Notes: a model not told the origin generated them from the letters alone. Counted from the stretch's first letter, positions 6,510-15,288 are shown. The stretch: 15,608 nt of DNA from an uncultured Kineothrix sp. (GCA_910587275.1 CAJUMD010000081.1:1-15608), one strand, 5' to 3'. A program made the numbers and translations.

Positions 6510-9245
6510 ATGGAAAGATATCATTTTTTGGACGGACAAGGAACTTTTGTGTTGGATATGCCGGAGAATTACAGTTACCAGTACTTTCCGGTGGCAGGGG
6601 AAAACGGGATAAAAAGCGTGCTGACCCCTAATTTCGGCGGCGACAGCAAACGCAGCCAGAATGAATTTTTACTGGAGCCTGTCAGCGTGGAAAACCTGCA
6701 TAACAACCGCTCCACAAGGAATTTCTGGTGCCATGTGGAAGGGGTCGGGAACTGGTCGGCAACGGGAGCATCGGCGGAAGCGGAACTGGCGAAGTTTACC
6801 GGGGAGCAGGAGGAAAGCCGTATGACGGCAGGACCCATGTGGCAGAGCGTTACGCGCAGCTCGGAGAAATATGGGATGAAAGCGGTGGTGACTGCTTTTG
6901 TGCCGGTGGAATATGACGTGGAAATCATGCGGGTGGAACTGGAAAACATTACGGACCGTCCGGTTACGTTTACGCCCACAGCGGCGGTTCCCATTTACGC
7001 AAGAAGCGCCGACAACCTCCGCGACCACAGACATGTGACTTCCCTGCTGCACCGTATACGGACAAGGGAGGAAGGCGTGACGGTGACGCCGGTTCTGTCC
7101 TTTGACGAACGGGGGCACAGGAAAAATAACGTCTGCTACTTTGTCTGCGGCGTGATCGGGGAGGGAAACGTGCCGGAAGCATTCTTTCCGACGGTAGGGG
7201 AGTTTACCGGGGAAGGCGGGAGTTATACCGCGCCAAGGGCCGTGACGGAAAACCGCAGCGGGGTTCCTTCCGGCGTATGCATGGACGGGAAGGAAGCGGT
7301 CGGCGGTTTGAAATTTGCAAGGACAAAGCTGGAACCGGGAGAATGCGTTTCATTTACCATTCTGTCAGGGGCAACGGAAAAACCGGAGGAAATCACGGAA
7401 ATCGTGGAAGCATACCGGACGGCAGGAAAAGCGGATGCGGCATTGGAGAAAATGAAAGCCTGTTGGCAGGAGAAGATTAACATCCGGTTCCATACGGGAA
7501 ACAGGGATTTTGACCAATTCATGCATTGGATAGGTTTCCAGCCCATGCTGCGGAGAATATACGGCTGTTCTTTCCTTCCCCATCATGACTACGGAAAAGG
7601 CGGACGGGGATGGCGGGACTTATGGCAGGACTGCCTGGCGCTGCTTTTAATGAATCCGGAAGGCGTGCGGCAGATGCTTTTGGACAATTTCGGCGGGGTA
7701 CGCATGGACGGGACGAATGCCACGATTATAGGCACCGGGCAGGGGGAATTTATTGCGGACAGGAATAACATTACCCGCGTATGGATGGACCATGGCGTCT
7801 GGCCTTTCCTGACGGTTAAGCTGTATATGGAGCAGACCGGCGACGTGGAAATCCTGGGGCAGAAAGTCCCGTACTTTAAAGACCGCCAGGTGGAGCGCGG
7901 CTCTGCCTTGGACGTGCAGTGGGACGAAGCATACGGCAGCCGGCAGAAGGATGCGGACGGCGCCGTATATTACGGGACGGTTTTGGAACACCTGCTGCTG
8001 CAGAATCTGTGCGCTTTTTATGAAGCCGGGGAACATAACCACTGCAGGCTGCGGGGGGCGGACTGGAACGACGCGCTGGATATGGCGCAGGAGCGCGGCG
8101 AAAGCGTGGCGTTTACCAATGCCTATGCCGGCAACCTGCGGGAGCTTGCGGACTGTATCATGCGCTATGCGGAAAAGACAGGGAGTAAGGAAGTGCCCGT
8201 GGCGGAAGAAATGCTGCAGCTGTTGGGCATGGAGGAGAAAAAGTATGGCAGCAGGGAAGAAAAGATACGGGTGCTCGCACAGTACGGCGCGTCATGTCGT
8301 CATACCGTAAGCGGGAAAACCGCTGTCCTGGACGCCGGGGAGCTTGCCGGAAATATCAGGGGAAAAGCGGAATGGATGGCAGGGCATATCCGGCAGACGG
8401 AATGGGTGACGGACCGGGAAGGAAACGGGTGGTTTAACGGCTATTACGACAACCATGGCAGACAGGTGGAAGGGGAAGACGCCCTGGGGGTGCGCATGAT
8501 GCTGACCGGTCAGGTATTTGCCATTATGGGGGGCACGGCGACGGAAGAACAGATTCGCGGCATAACAAAGAGTGCGGATAAATACCTGTACGAAAAGCGG
8601 ATTGGTGGCTATCGCCTCAATACCGACTTCCACGAACTGAAAACGGATTTGGGAAGGATGTTCGGTTTTGCCTATGGGGAAAAGGAAAACGGTGCGGCTT
8701 TCTCCCATATGGCAGTCATGTATGCAAACGCGCTGTACCAAAGAGGGTTTGCGCGGGAGGGATATAAGGCGCTGCAGGCTTTGGCGGATACTGCCATGGA
8801 GTTTGGGACAAGTAAAATTTATCCCGGTATCCCGGAATATTTTAACGCGGAGGGACGCGGGATGTACCATTACCTGACCGGAGCCGCAAGCTGGTATCTG
8901 TTTACGTTTCTGACGGAAGTATTCGGTATCAGGGGAAAAGACGGGAACCTGGAAATCTGTCCCGCCCTGATGGGGCAGCAGTTTGACGGGGAAGGTAAAG
9001 CCGGGGCGGAGCTTATGTTTGCCAATAAGAGGTTCCGTATTCTTATGGAAAACCCGAAGCATTTGGAATACGGACATTACCGTATCCGGTCTGCAGTCAT
9101 GGGGGACAGGAAGCTGCCGCTTACGGAATTGCGGGAAGAAAACGGGAGCGTAAAAGCGGCGGCGCTTCTGTCCAAAGAAGACATTGGGAAACTTTCCGGC
9201 GGAATGCAGGAAATACACAAGATAGAAATTGTATTGGATGCCTGA
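6510..9245 (+). CDS. GH94 disaccharide phosphorylase (cellobiose/laminaribiose phosphorylase type)
   Basis: 911-aa cytoplasmic enzyme of glycoside hydrolase family 94, which splits a beta-linked disaccharide with inorganic phosphate into alpha-sugar 1-phosphate and a free sugar. An N-terminal beta-sandwich (to about 300) leads through a helical linker into an (alpha/alpha)6 barrel (about 340-830) and a C-terminal beta cap. Visible signatures are HHDYGKGGRGWRDLWQD (from H358), the catalytic motif GADWNDALD with general acid D521 (equivalent to the DWND aspartate of cellobiose phosphorylase), and the phosphate-binding YLTGAASW (T790-G791). There is no signal peptide. It is about 100 residues longer than standard cellobiose phosphorylases. 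The length and the GADWNDALDMA...GESVAF text recall the laminaribiose (beta-1,3) phosphorylase group, an assignment made from memory that is less certain than the family. First gene of a three-gene operon; the start has AAAGGGA 5 bases upstream. Confidence 0.88.
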   Translation: MERYHFLDGQGTFVLDMPENYSYQYFPVAGENGIKSVLTPNFGGDSKRSQNEFLLEPVSVENLHNNRSTRNFWCHVEGVGNWSATGASAEAELAKFTGEQEESRMTAGPMWQSVTRSSEKYGMKAVVTAFVPVEYDVEIMRVELENITDRPVTFTPTAAVPIYARSADNLRDHRHVTSLLHRIRTREEGVTVTPVLSFDERGHRKNNVCYFVCGVIGEGNVPEAFFPTVGEFTGEGGSYTAPRAVTENRSGVPSGVCMDGKEAVGGLKFARTKLEPGECVSFTILSGATEKPEEITEIVEAYRTAGKADAALEKMKACWQEKINIRFHTGNRDFDQFMHWIGFQPMLRRIYGCSFLPHHDYGKGGRGWRDLWQDCLALLLMNPEGVRQMLLDNFGGVRMDGTNATIIGTGQGEFIADRNNITRVWMDHGVWPFLTVKLYMEQTGDVEILGQKVPYFKDRQVERGSALDVQWDEAYGSRQKDADGAVYYGTVLEHLLLQNLCAFYEAGEHNHCRLRGADWNDALDMAQERGESVAFTNAYAGNLRELADCIMRYAEKTGSKEVPVAEEMLQLLGMEEKKYGSREEKIRVLAQYGASCRHTVSGKTAVLDAGELAGNIRGKAEWMAGHIRQTEWVTDREGNGWFNGYYDNHGRQVEGEDALGVRMMLTGQVFAIMGGTATEEQIRGITKSADKYLYEKRIGGYRLNTDFHELKTDLGRMFGFAYGEKENGAAFSHMAVMYANALYQRGFAREGYKALQALADTAMEFGTSKIYPGIPEYFNAEGRGMYHYLTGAASWYLFTFLTEVFGIRGKDGNLEICPALMGQQFDGEGKAGAELMFANKRFRILMENPKHLEYGHYRIRSAVMGDRKLPLTELREENGSVKAAALLSKEDIGKLSGGMQEIHKIEIVLDA

Positions 9246-9293
9246 AAACGAATCAGAAGTAAACAGTGCCATATGCAGGACGGTTCCGCGCTG

Positions 9294-9326
9294 CCGCCGC
9301 TCCTGCAGGCATGCAGAAGACGGCGG
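9294..9326 (+). promoter_or_regulatory. Intercistronic stem-loop between the two phosphorylase genes
   Basis: In the 100-base gap, CCGCCG (9294-9299) pairs with CGGCGG (9321-9326). Inside it CTGCA (9303-9307) pairs with TGCAG (9312-9316) around a GGCA loop. No T-tract follows, so it does not look like a terminator. It sits 7 bases upstream of the ribosome binding site of the next gene. A role in mRNA processing, in stabilising one cistron, or in tuning translation of the second gene is inferred from position only. Confidence 0.4.
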
Positions 9327-9345
9327 CGCAGAAAAGAGGTTAGCG

Positions 9346-12258
9346 ATGGAACGGGGACAGCAGAAGTTTATCATGAAAGATTACGGAAGAAAGTCGGAAT
9401 TTGCCAGTTTCCTGCCTGGAATTGCAGGCATCCGCGGGATTCCCATCTGGTGTTATTATGTAAACCGCGGGCAGTGCGTGGCCAGCTTTGGCGTGGAGAA
9501 CAAAGACCACGCAATCATGGAATTTGAACCGGCGCATAAAGCATACCAAAACGTCAAACGGACAGGGTTCCGTACGTTTCTCAGGAAAGACGGAAAGTAC
9601 ATGGAGTGCTTTTTGGAAGAAAGCGCAGGGCAGGAAATGGAAATCGGCAAGAACAGTCTTTCCGTCCGGGAGAAACTGGAAGACGAAAAACTGTCCGTGC
9701 AGGTGGATTATTTTACCCTGCCGGGAGAAAAAGTGGGGGCGCTTGTCCGTAAGGTAACGGTAACCAATGAGGGCGGAAATTTTTCGTTTGCCTGTTTGGA
9801 GGACGGTATTTTGTTAAAGCCGGTGGTGGACGCGGAAGTTGTGTTTGGGTATGACTGTTCGCTGCGGAAGGCGGTGCGGTTTGCGCAACGGGGGCTTGAG
9901 GGCGTGTACGGCGGAAAGCAGATTACGATGAACCGCCTGCCCTGCAGTTTTTACGGGACGCACAAGAACCTGGAGCCGGGCGGGGCGCTTACTTTGTATG
10001 AAGTCATCGGACAGGTGGGGAAAAAAGAGGATATCCGGCATTTTCTTAAAGAAAAGCGGGACGGGATATATTTTGAAGGAAAGAGGGAAGAAGCGGAATG
10101 CCTGATGGATGGGCTGTGCAGCGGTATAGCCACCAAAACGGCTTCGGAGAGCTTTGACCTTTACTGCGAATATACCTACATGGACAATGTGCTGCGGGGC
10201 GGTTATCCGGTACCGCTTGGAAACAACAAGCTGTACTATGTATTTTCAAGGAAACACGGGGATTTGGAGCGGGATTATAATTATTTTTCCATGCTGCCGG
10301 AATATTTCTCGCAGGGAAACGGCAACTTCCGCGACGTGAACCAGAACCGCCGCTGCGATACGTTCTTTGCGCCGTTCGTGGGCAGGGAGAACATAAAGGA
10401 ATTTTACAGCCTGATCCAGTTGGACGGTTATAATCCGCTGGGCGTGGAGAAGCTGACTTACCGGCTGGACGGGGAGAAGGCGCAGGCACTGCTGCGGGAT
10501 ATGGAGGAGGAAGCCAAAAAGGAACTGGCGGAATTTGTATCGTCCCCGTTTACGCCGGGCGCGCTGTGGGCAAAACTGGATGCCGTGCTTGGTACATGGG
10601 AAGAATCCCTTTTTTACCAAATCATTGATTTTGCGGACGGTATGGTAAACGGCAATTTCGGGGAGGGCTATTGGAGCGACCATTGGACTTACAACCTGGA
10701 TTTGATTGAAGATTATCTGGAAATCTGCCCGGAACTGGAAAAGGAAATGCTGTATGAGGAAGATTATACCTATTTCCTGTCCGGCATAAATATTAACCGC
10801 CGGGAAAAACGTTATGTGGAAACTGCGGGCGGGCTGCGCCAGTATCATGCGCTGGATGAGGGCAGCAGGCGGGATACGGAAGAAAAGCTGGTGCGCGCGG
10901 CATTCGGAAAAGGCGAAGTGATGCATGTGACCCTGATGGAAAAGCTGCTGCTGCTGTGCGCCACGAAATTTGCGGCATTGGATGCCTACGGGATGGGAAT
11001 CGAAATGGAGGGAGGCAAACCGGGATGGTATGATGCGTTAAACGGACTGCCCGGAATCTTCGGTTCTTCCATGGCAGAAACGTATGAACTGGCGAGAATG
11101 CTGGATTATACGGTTTCCGCTTTGGAGCGGTATCCAGAAGACGTGGCGGTGACGGAAGAACTGGGCAGTCTGGTTGACGGACTGCAGTTAGTGGTACGTT
11201 TGGAAAAAGAAAACCTGGCAGGAGAGGGGGAAGTGCTTTCGTTTTGGAACCGTATCAATGACGTGAAGGAACAGTACCGGGATAAAACGTTTGCGGGTAT
11301 TTCGGGAAAGAAGACGGTATACCGGAGCACGGAACTGGCGGCGGTTTTGCGGGAATGGAAATCCGTGGTGGAACATGGCATCGAAAAGGCATGCCGGCTT
11401 GGCGGCAGTATCTGTCCGACGTATTTTTCCTATGAAGTGCCGGAATATGAAAAAAAAGCGGACGGTATCCGCCCGCTGCGGTTTGAGGTAAAACGGATTC
11501 CGGCATTCCTGGAAGGTCCCGTGCGGTATTTAAAACTAAGGCTGCCGGAGGAGGTGAAGAAGGAGCTTTACCAAAACGTCAAAGACAGCGGTCTGTATGA
11601 CCGGAAGCTGTCCATGTATAAAGTGAACGATTCGTTGGAAGATACTTCCTATGAGCTTGGCAGGGCGCGGGCATTTACGCCGGGCTGGCTCGAAAATGAG
11701 TCGGTTTGGCTGCATATGGAGTATAAGTATCTGCTGGAACTGTTAAGAAGCGGCATGTATGAGGAATTTTTTGAGGATTTCCATAAGGCTGCGGTTCCTT
11801 TCCTTGACCCGGAGGTTTACGGAAGAAGTATTTACGAAAATTCCTCTTTTATCGTAAGCAGCAAAAACCCGGATGAAAAGATTCACGGAAAAGGGTTTGT
11901 GGCAAGGCTTTCCGGTTCCACCATTGAATTTATCAGCATGTGGAAGCTCATGATGTTCGGGAGGAAGGTATTTGACGTAAAAGACGGCGAACTTGTTTTC
12001 GCGCCAAGCCCTGCCATCCCGGAATATCTGGTGCCGGAGGAAAAAGTGGTCGGAACCACACTGCTTGGGGAGATTGCCGTGGAATACCGGATGGAGGAAA
12101 AAAAGGATTACATACCGGGCAGGTATGCGGTAAAGGGAATGCATTTTATTTATAAGAACGGAAACGAAGTGGACGTGGCGGCGGAGTATGCCGGCGGAAG
12201 GATTGCGGAAGACGTACGCGCAGGGCGTGTGGAACGGATTGAAATCCTGCTCGGTTAA
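9346..12258 (+). CDS. Large clan GH-Q glycoside phosphorylase (GH94/GH149/GH161-like, probable oligosaccharide phosphorylase)
   Basis: 970-aa cytoplasmic protein, often annotated in databases as cellobiose phosphorylase. The frame is open to 9229, but the ATG at 9346 has AAGAGGT (9334-9340) and gives the family-like start (MKDYGRKSEFASFLPGIAG..GIP). An N-terminal beta-sandwich (about 1-300) and an (alpha/alpha)6 barrel (about 420-870) are inferred from family layout. The motif aligned to the GH94 catalytic GDWNDALN reads PGWYDALN, giving D563 as the probable general acid. A phosphate-site-like LSGSTIEFISMW (S856-G857) takes the place of TGAASW. The larger size and altered active-site text argue for an enzyme acting on longer oligosaccharides, as do the beta-1,3-oligoglucan phosphorylases of GH149/GH161 or the beta-1,2-oligoglucan phosphorylases of GH94. 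I cannot choose between these by eye. It is co-transcribed with a disaccharide phosphorylase and GH30. Confidence 0.75.
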   Translation: MERGQQKFIMKDYGRKSEFASFLPGIAGIRGIPIWCYYVNRGQCVASFGVENKDHAIMEFEPAHKAYQNVKRTGFRTFLRKDGKYMECFLEESAGQEMEIGKNSLSVREKLEDEKLSVQVDYFTLPGEKVGALVRKVTVTNEGGNFSFACLEDGILLKPVVDAEVVFGYDCSLRKAVRFAQRGLEGVYGGKQITMNRLPCSFYGTHKNLEPGGALTLYEVIGQVGKKEDIRHFLKEKRDGIYFEGKREEAECLMDGLCSGIATKTASESFDLYCEYTYMDNVLRGGYPVPLGNNKLYYVFSRKHGDLERDYNYFSMLPEYFSQGNGNFRDVNQNRRCDTFFAPFVGRENIKEFYSLIQLDGYNPLGVEKLTYRLDGEKAQALLRDMEEEAKKELAEFVSSPFTPGALWAKLDAVLGTWEESLFYQIIDFADGMVNGNFGEGYWSDHWTYNLDLIEDYLEICPELEKEMLYEEDYTYFLSGININRREKRYVETAGGLRQYHALDEGSRRDTEEKLVRAAFGKGEVMHVTLMEKLLLLCATKFAALDAYGMGIEMEGGKPGWYDALNGLPGIFGSSMAETYELARMLDYTVSALERYPEDVAVTEELGSLVDGLQLVVRLEKENLAGEGEVLSFWNRINDVKEQYRDKTFAGISGKKTVYRSTELAAVLREWKSVVEHGIEKACRLGGSICPTYFSYEVPEYEKKADGIRPLRFEVKRIPAFLEGPVRYLKLRLPEEVKKELYQNVKDSGLYDRKLSMYKVNDSLEDTSYELGRARAFTPGWLENESVWLHMEYKYLLELLRSGMYEEFFEDFHKAAVPFLDPEVYGRSIYENSSFIVSSKNPDEKIHGKGFVARLSGSTIEFISMWKLMMFGRKVFDVKDGELVFAPSPAIPEYLVPEEKVVGTTLLGEIAVEYRMEEKKDYIPGRYAVKGMHFIYKNGNEVDVAAEYAGGRIAEDVRAGRVERIEILLG

Positions 12259-12340
12259 TGCCGGTTCCTTAAAAACGTGCCAAACCATAAAATCAAACAA
12301 CAGTAAATAAGAAGCGGTAAAAAGCAGAAAGGAATATTCC

Positions 12341-13693
12341 ATGGAAAAAGCAGGAAAGATGAAACAAATTGTGACGGATTACCACGCGGAGAAATACTGG
12401 GAGGAGTCGTGGCATGAGGCGGTTCCGGTACAGGACTGTATGCATGTGGTCAATGTGTACCCGGAAGTGAAGTACCAGACATTCCGGGGATTTGGCGGGG
12501 CGTTTACGGAAAGCGCGGCGCACAATTATGCCGGAATGGGAGAGGAAAAGAAGAAAGAGCTGGTTGGGGCATATTTCGGGAAAGAGGGACTCAGCTACCG
12601 CTTGGGGCGGATTACCATGAACAGTTGTGATTTTTCCCTTGGAAACTATACCTATGTGGAAGACGGGGACAGACAGCTTGGGACATTTTCCATTGCCCGT
12701 GATTTTAAGGAAATCATTCCCTTGATTAAAGATGCGCAGGAAGAATGCGGGGAACCTATGGGATTTTTGGTTTCCCCGTGGTCGCCGCCGGCGTTTATGA
12801 AGACAAACGGGGAAATGAACCATGGGGGGAAGTTAAAGCCGGAATATTATCCGGTTTGGGCGGAGTATTTCGTAAAATTCATAAATGCATATCGGAAAGC
12901 CGGAATACCGGTTGGTTTCCTGACCGTGCAGAATGAACCCATGGCGGTACAGACCTGGGATTCGTGTATTTATACTTCGGAGGAGGAAGCGGCTTTTGTG
13001 CGGGATTACCTTGGGCCGGCACTGGAGAAGGCGGGTCTTTCGGATGTGGGTATTTTTGTCTGGGACCATAATAAGGAAGAAGCCTTCCAGCGTTTTCATG
13101 AGGTAATGGAAGCGGTGGAGACGGAAAAAGGGGCGGGCAGGTATGTAAAAGGCGCTGCCGTCCACTGGTATACCGGGGATCACTTTGAGTCCGTTGGAAT
13201 CATACGGAAGATGTATCCGGACAAAGAGGTGTTTTTTACGGAAGGATGCGTGGAGTACTCGCGTTTTGCGGATGTGGGAGAAGTGGAGCGGGCGGAAATG
13301 TATGCCCATGATATCATGGGGAACCTGAATGCGGGCCTTAGCGCGTCCCTTGACTGGAACCTGTTTCTGGATACAAAGGGGGGACCGAACCATGTGGGCA
13401 ATTTCTGCGCAGCCCCCATCCTGTGCGACACGGAAAATAACACTTATGAAAAACGCCTGATGTACTATTACATCGGCCATTTCAGCCGTTATATCGCGCC
13501 CGGGGCGGTAAGAATCGGGACAACCCGTTACAGCGATGCGGTGGAAACGGTGGCTTTCCGGAATCCGGACGGGGAAAGAGTGCTTGTTTTGTTGAATAAG
13601 ACGGAAAAAGAAGTTCCCGTAACGGTAAGGGAGGCAGGCTGCGGAATCGGGACGGTGCTGGCGCCCCATTCCATTCATACAATCTGCTACTAA
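12341..13693 (+). CDS. Intracellular GH30 beta-glycosidase (glucosylceramidase-like family)
   Basis: 450-aa glycoside hydrolase of family 30, a retaining enzyme with a (beta/alpha)8 barrel and a side beta domain. Family landmarks in order are FRGFGGAFTESAAHN, YRLGRITMNSCDFS, VSPWSPPAFMKTNGEM, the acid/base motif VQNEP (E199), the nucleophile motif FFTEGC (E301), and a C-terminal beta domain with SRYIAPGAVRIG and VLLNKTEKEVPVTV. There is no signal peptide, so unlike secreted GH30 glucanases it should act inside the cell on imported oligosaccharides. GH30 members without xylanase features include beta-glucosidases and beta-1,6-glucanases. A debranching or beta-1,6-glucosidase role beside phosphorylases is a plausible inference. 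It lies 82 bases after the large phosphorylase, with AAAGGA (12328-12333) before the ATG. No clear terminator follows its stop. Confidence 0.86.
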   Translation: MEKAGKMKQIVTDYHAEKYWEESWHEAVPVQDCMHVVNVYPEVKYQTFRGFGGAFTESAAHNYAGMGEEKKKELVGAYFGKEGLSYRLGRITMNSCDFSLGNYTYVEDGDRQLGTFSIARDFKEIIPLIKDAQEECGEPMGFLVSPWSPPAFMKTNGEMNHGGKLKPEYYPVWAEYFVKFINAYRKAGIPVGFLTVQNEPMAVQTWDSCIYTSEEEAAFVRDYLGPALEKAGLSDVGIFVWDHNKEEAFQRFHEVMEAVETEKGAGRYVKGAAVHWYTGDHFESVGIIRKMYPDKEVFFTEGCVEYSRFADVGEVERAEMYAHDIMGNLNAGLSASLDWNLFLDTKGGPNHVGNFCAAPILCDTENNTYEKRLMYYYIGHFSRYIAPGAVRIGTTRYSDAVETVAFRNPDGERVLVLLNKTEKEVPVTVREAGCGIGTVLAPHSIHTICY

Positions 13694-13825
13694 AAAAATG
13701 ATACCTTTGTAAAATTTGGGGCATTTTATCCAAATGTCAAAAAAACTATAATCAAATTATCAACAGACAGCAAAAGAGTTGGCGGAAAAAGCGTTGATAA
13801 AACGGAATGCCGGAAAGACCCGGAG
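13694..13825. other. AT-rich convergent zone with inverted repeats
   Basis: This stretch after the GH30 stop includes the degenerate 3' end of the minus-strand gene. It holds a weak stem ATTTGG (13714-13719)/CCAAAT (13730-13735) that could act as a poor terminator for the minus-strand gene, whose stop lies within the loop. It also holds a second inverted repeat TTATCAAC (13757-13764)/GTTGATAA (13793-13800) and an isolated TATAAT (13747-13752) without a good -35. A copy of the ...GATACC element (13692-13705) lies at its left edge. Neither stem has a strong T-tract. Confidence 0.3.
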
Positions 13826-15288
13826 AGGGCTTTAAAAAACGGGTTCAAACAAGTCAGGGCGTCTTTCATGTAAATATTTTCCAAACGGTCTACCAGCATT
13901 GCCGTGCTTTTGGCTTCGCAGATGTCCTGCAGCATTTGGTTGATGTTGCTTTGCCACTGTACGGGACGGAAATGGAAATCAATCCGATTGTCTTCATAGG
14001 CAAGGGCAAGATAGCCGAATTCCCGTTCTTCAAAAAATAACGGAATGTAAATATAAGCGCAGTCGGAGCTGTCGTAAATATAGTCCGGCAGCAGGTTTTT
14101 CTTCCGGTAGCTGCATTCCGGCATCCGTTTCCCGTTTTTCAGTGCAAACTTTAATAAAACGGTATTCCGGTCCGCCGGTGCTTCTTCGTTGTTCGTGAGG
14201 GCAAGAATATGGCTGGAAACGGAATCCCAGTCGGAATAAAGGCAGAGATAAAATTCCTTACAGTGTTCGATTTTCCGTACAAACTGTTCCAAAAGGTCCA
14301 TTCCGCCGTCCAGGTCGGTAACGTGCTGCAGGGAGGAGGACATACTCATAGAGCCAAGGATGGAATTTTCCAGTGCCGCAATCCGTGCCGTCTGCTCCTG
14401 CAGGAAGAAGACGGAGCTGGCGTTTTCGGAAAGGGTACAGCCGCAGGAATTGCCAAACAGCGGTTTGGCGGGAAGGAACGTAACGGCGGGCAGTCTGTCG
14501 CCGTGGATGAGGGTAAGCAGATTCCCGACGGCAGCGGCGCCCAAATCATAGACCGGAAAGGAAACCGTAGTAAGCATGAGGGAAATGCTGTGTCCTTCCG
14601 GCGTATCATCGCAGCCGGTTAGGGCGATGTCCCTGGGGATATGGTACCCTGCGGCAAGTGCGGCGGCAGTAAACAGCAGCGCAAGGCGGTCGTTATAGCA
14701 GACTACGGCTTCCGGCGTACCCGCCTGACAGAAAAAGGCAAGCGCCTCTTTTACGGCGCAGGGGTCGTAGCCGCAGTGGCAGATATCGTATTCTCCCGGT
14801 GTTTTCCCGTAATTTTCCAATGTTTTCCGGTAATGGTTTTCCCGCAAATCCGAAAAAGACGGTTCTGCCGAACAACCCAGGTAGCAGACGCGGGAGGCAT
14901 GGTGTACGGTGAGGAAGTGCGCCGTCAGGTCCCCTGCCATGGAGCTGTTTTCCAAAGAAACCGATGGGAAATGACTGTCCGTTACGGCAATTTCCACAAT
15001 GGGGCAGGAGAGCGTCTTTAACCGGTCCAGGATTTTGTGTTTTAAGTCGGTGGATATGTAGGTATCGGAAGCGAAAATAATACCGTCAAAACTTTCATAA
15101 TTGGGAATCCGCAGGATGCTTTCTTCCCCGATTTCATAAGCACCGAGATTTTCCCCGTCCAGCGACGTGAAAATTTCGGTAGTATAGCCATATTCCAACG
15201 CTTTGTCAATAATTCCCTGGCAGACGCCCTGTTGGTAGGTTCCGAATATATGGGAGATAAATACGCCGATTTTTTTGGAATGATACAT
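13726..15288 (-). CDS. LacI-type sugar-binding sensor protein with a truncated GGDEF domain
   Basis: 520-aa soluble protein starting at an ATG (15288) with AGGAGG (15304-15299) 10 bases upstream; a GTG at 15297 is too close to that site. Residues about 4-275 form a periplasmic-binding-protein/LacI-type ligand domain (KKIGVFISHIFGTYQQGV..GI, DGIIFASDTYIST, VVCYNDRLALLF, ALTGCDDTPEGHSISLMLTTV), but no helix-turn-helix precedes it. An SCGC motif, a short helical linker and a GAF-like region (about 330-455) follow. The end reads ENIYMKDALT (T479), the exact entry into a GGDEF domain, which normally continues GLYNRRGF. Here it becomes CLNPFFKALSG and then unrelated residues to the stop, with no GGDEF motif. 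The protein therefore probably cannot make cyclic di-GMP. It is convergent with the carbohydrate operon and may have sensed the same sugar; this link is inferred. Confidence 0.75.
   Translation of the reverse strand: MYHSKKIGVFISHIFGTYQQGVCQGIIDKALEYGYTTEIFTSLDGENLGAYEIGEESILRIPNYESFDGIIFASDTYISTDLKHKILDRLKTLSCPIVEIAVTDSHFPSVSLENSSMAGDLTAHFLTVHHASRVCYLGCSAEPSFSDLRENHYRKTLENYGKTPGEYDICHCGYDPCAVKEALAFFCQAGTPEAVVCYNDRLALLFTAAALAAGYHIPRDIALTGCDDTPEGHSISLMLTTVSFPVYDLGAAAVGNLLTLIHGDRLPAVTFLPAKPLFGNSCGCTLSENASSVFFLQEQTARIAALENSILGSMSMSSSLQHVTDLDGGMDLLEQFVRKIEHCKEFYLCLYSDWDSVSSHILALTNNEEAPADRNTVLLKFALKNGKRMPECSYRKKNLLPDYIYDSSDCAYIYIPLFFEEREFGYLALAYEDNRIDFHFRPVQWQSNINQMLQDICEAKSTAMLVDRLENIYMKDALTCLNPFFKALSGSFRHSVLSTLFPPTLLLSVDNLIIVFLTFG

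Noticed and set aside
9241..9254. Possible catabolite-response (cre) site TGAAAACGAATCAG
   Set aside because: Only the left half fits the consensus; four positions of the right half mismatch.
8292..9374. Minus-strand open frame of 360 codons opposite the end of the GH94 gene
   Set aside because: It is antisense to conserved GH94 barrel and cap sequence, has no domain features, and has atypical composition rich in H, P, F and R.
13747..13752. Perfect TATAAT in the convergent intergenic zone as a promoter for an antisense RNA
   Set aside because: No acceptable -35 lies at 16-19 bases, and the surroundings are AT-rich enough for chance occurrence.
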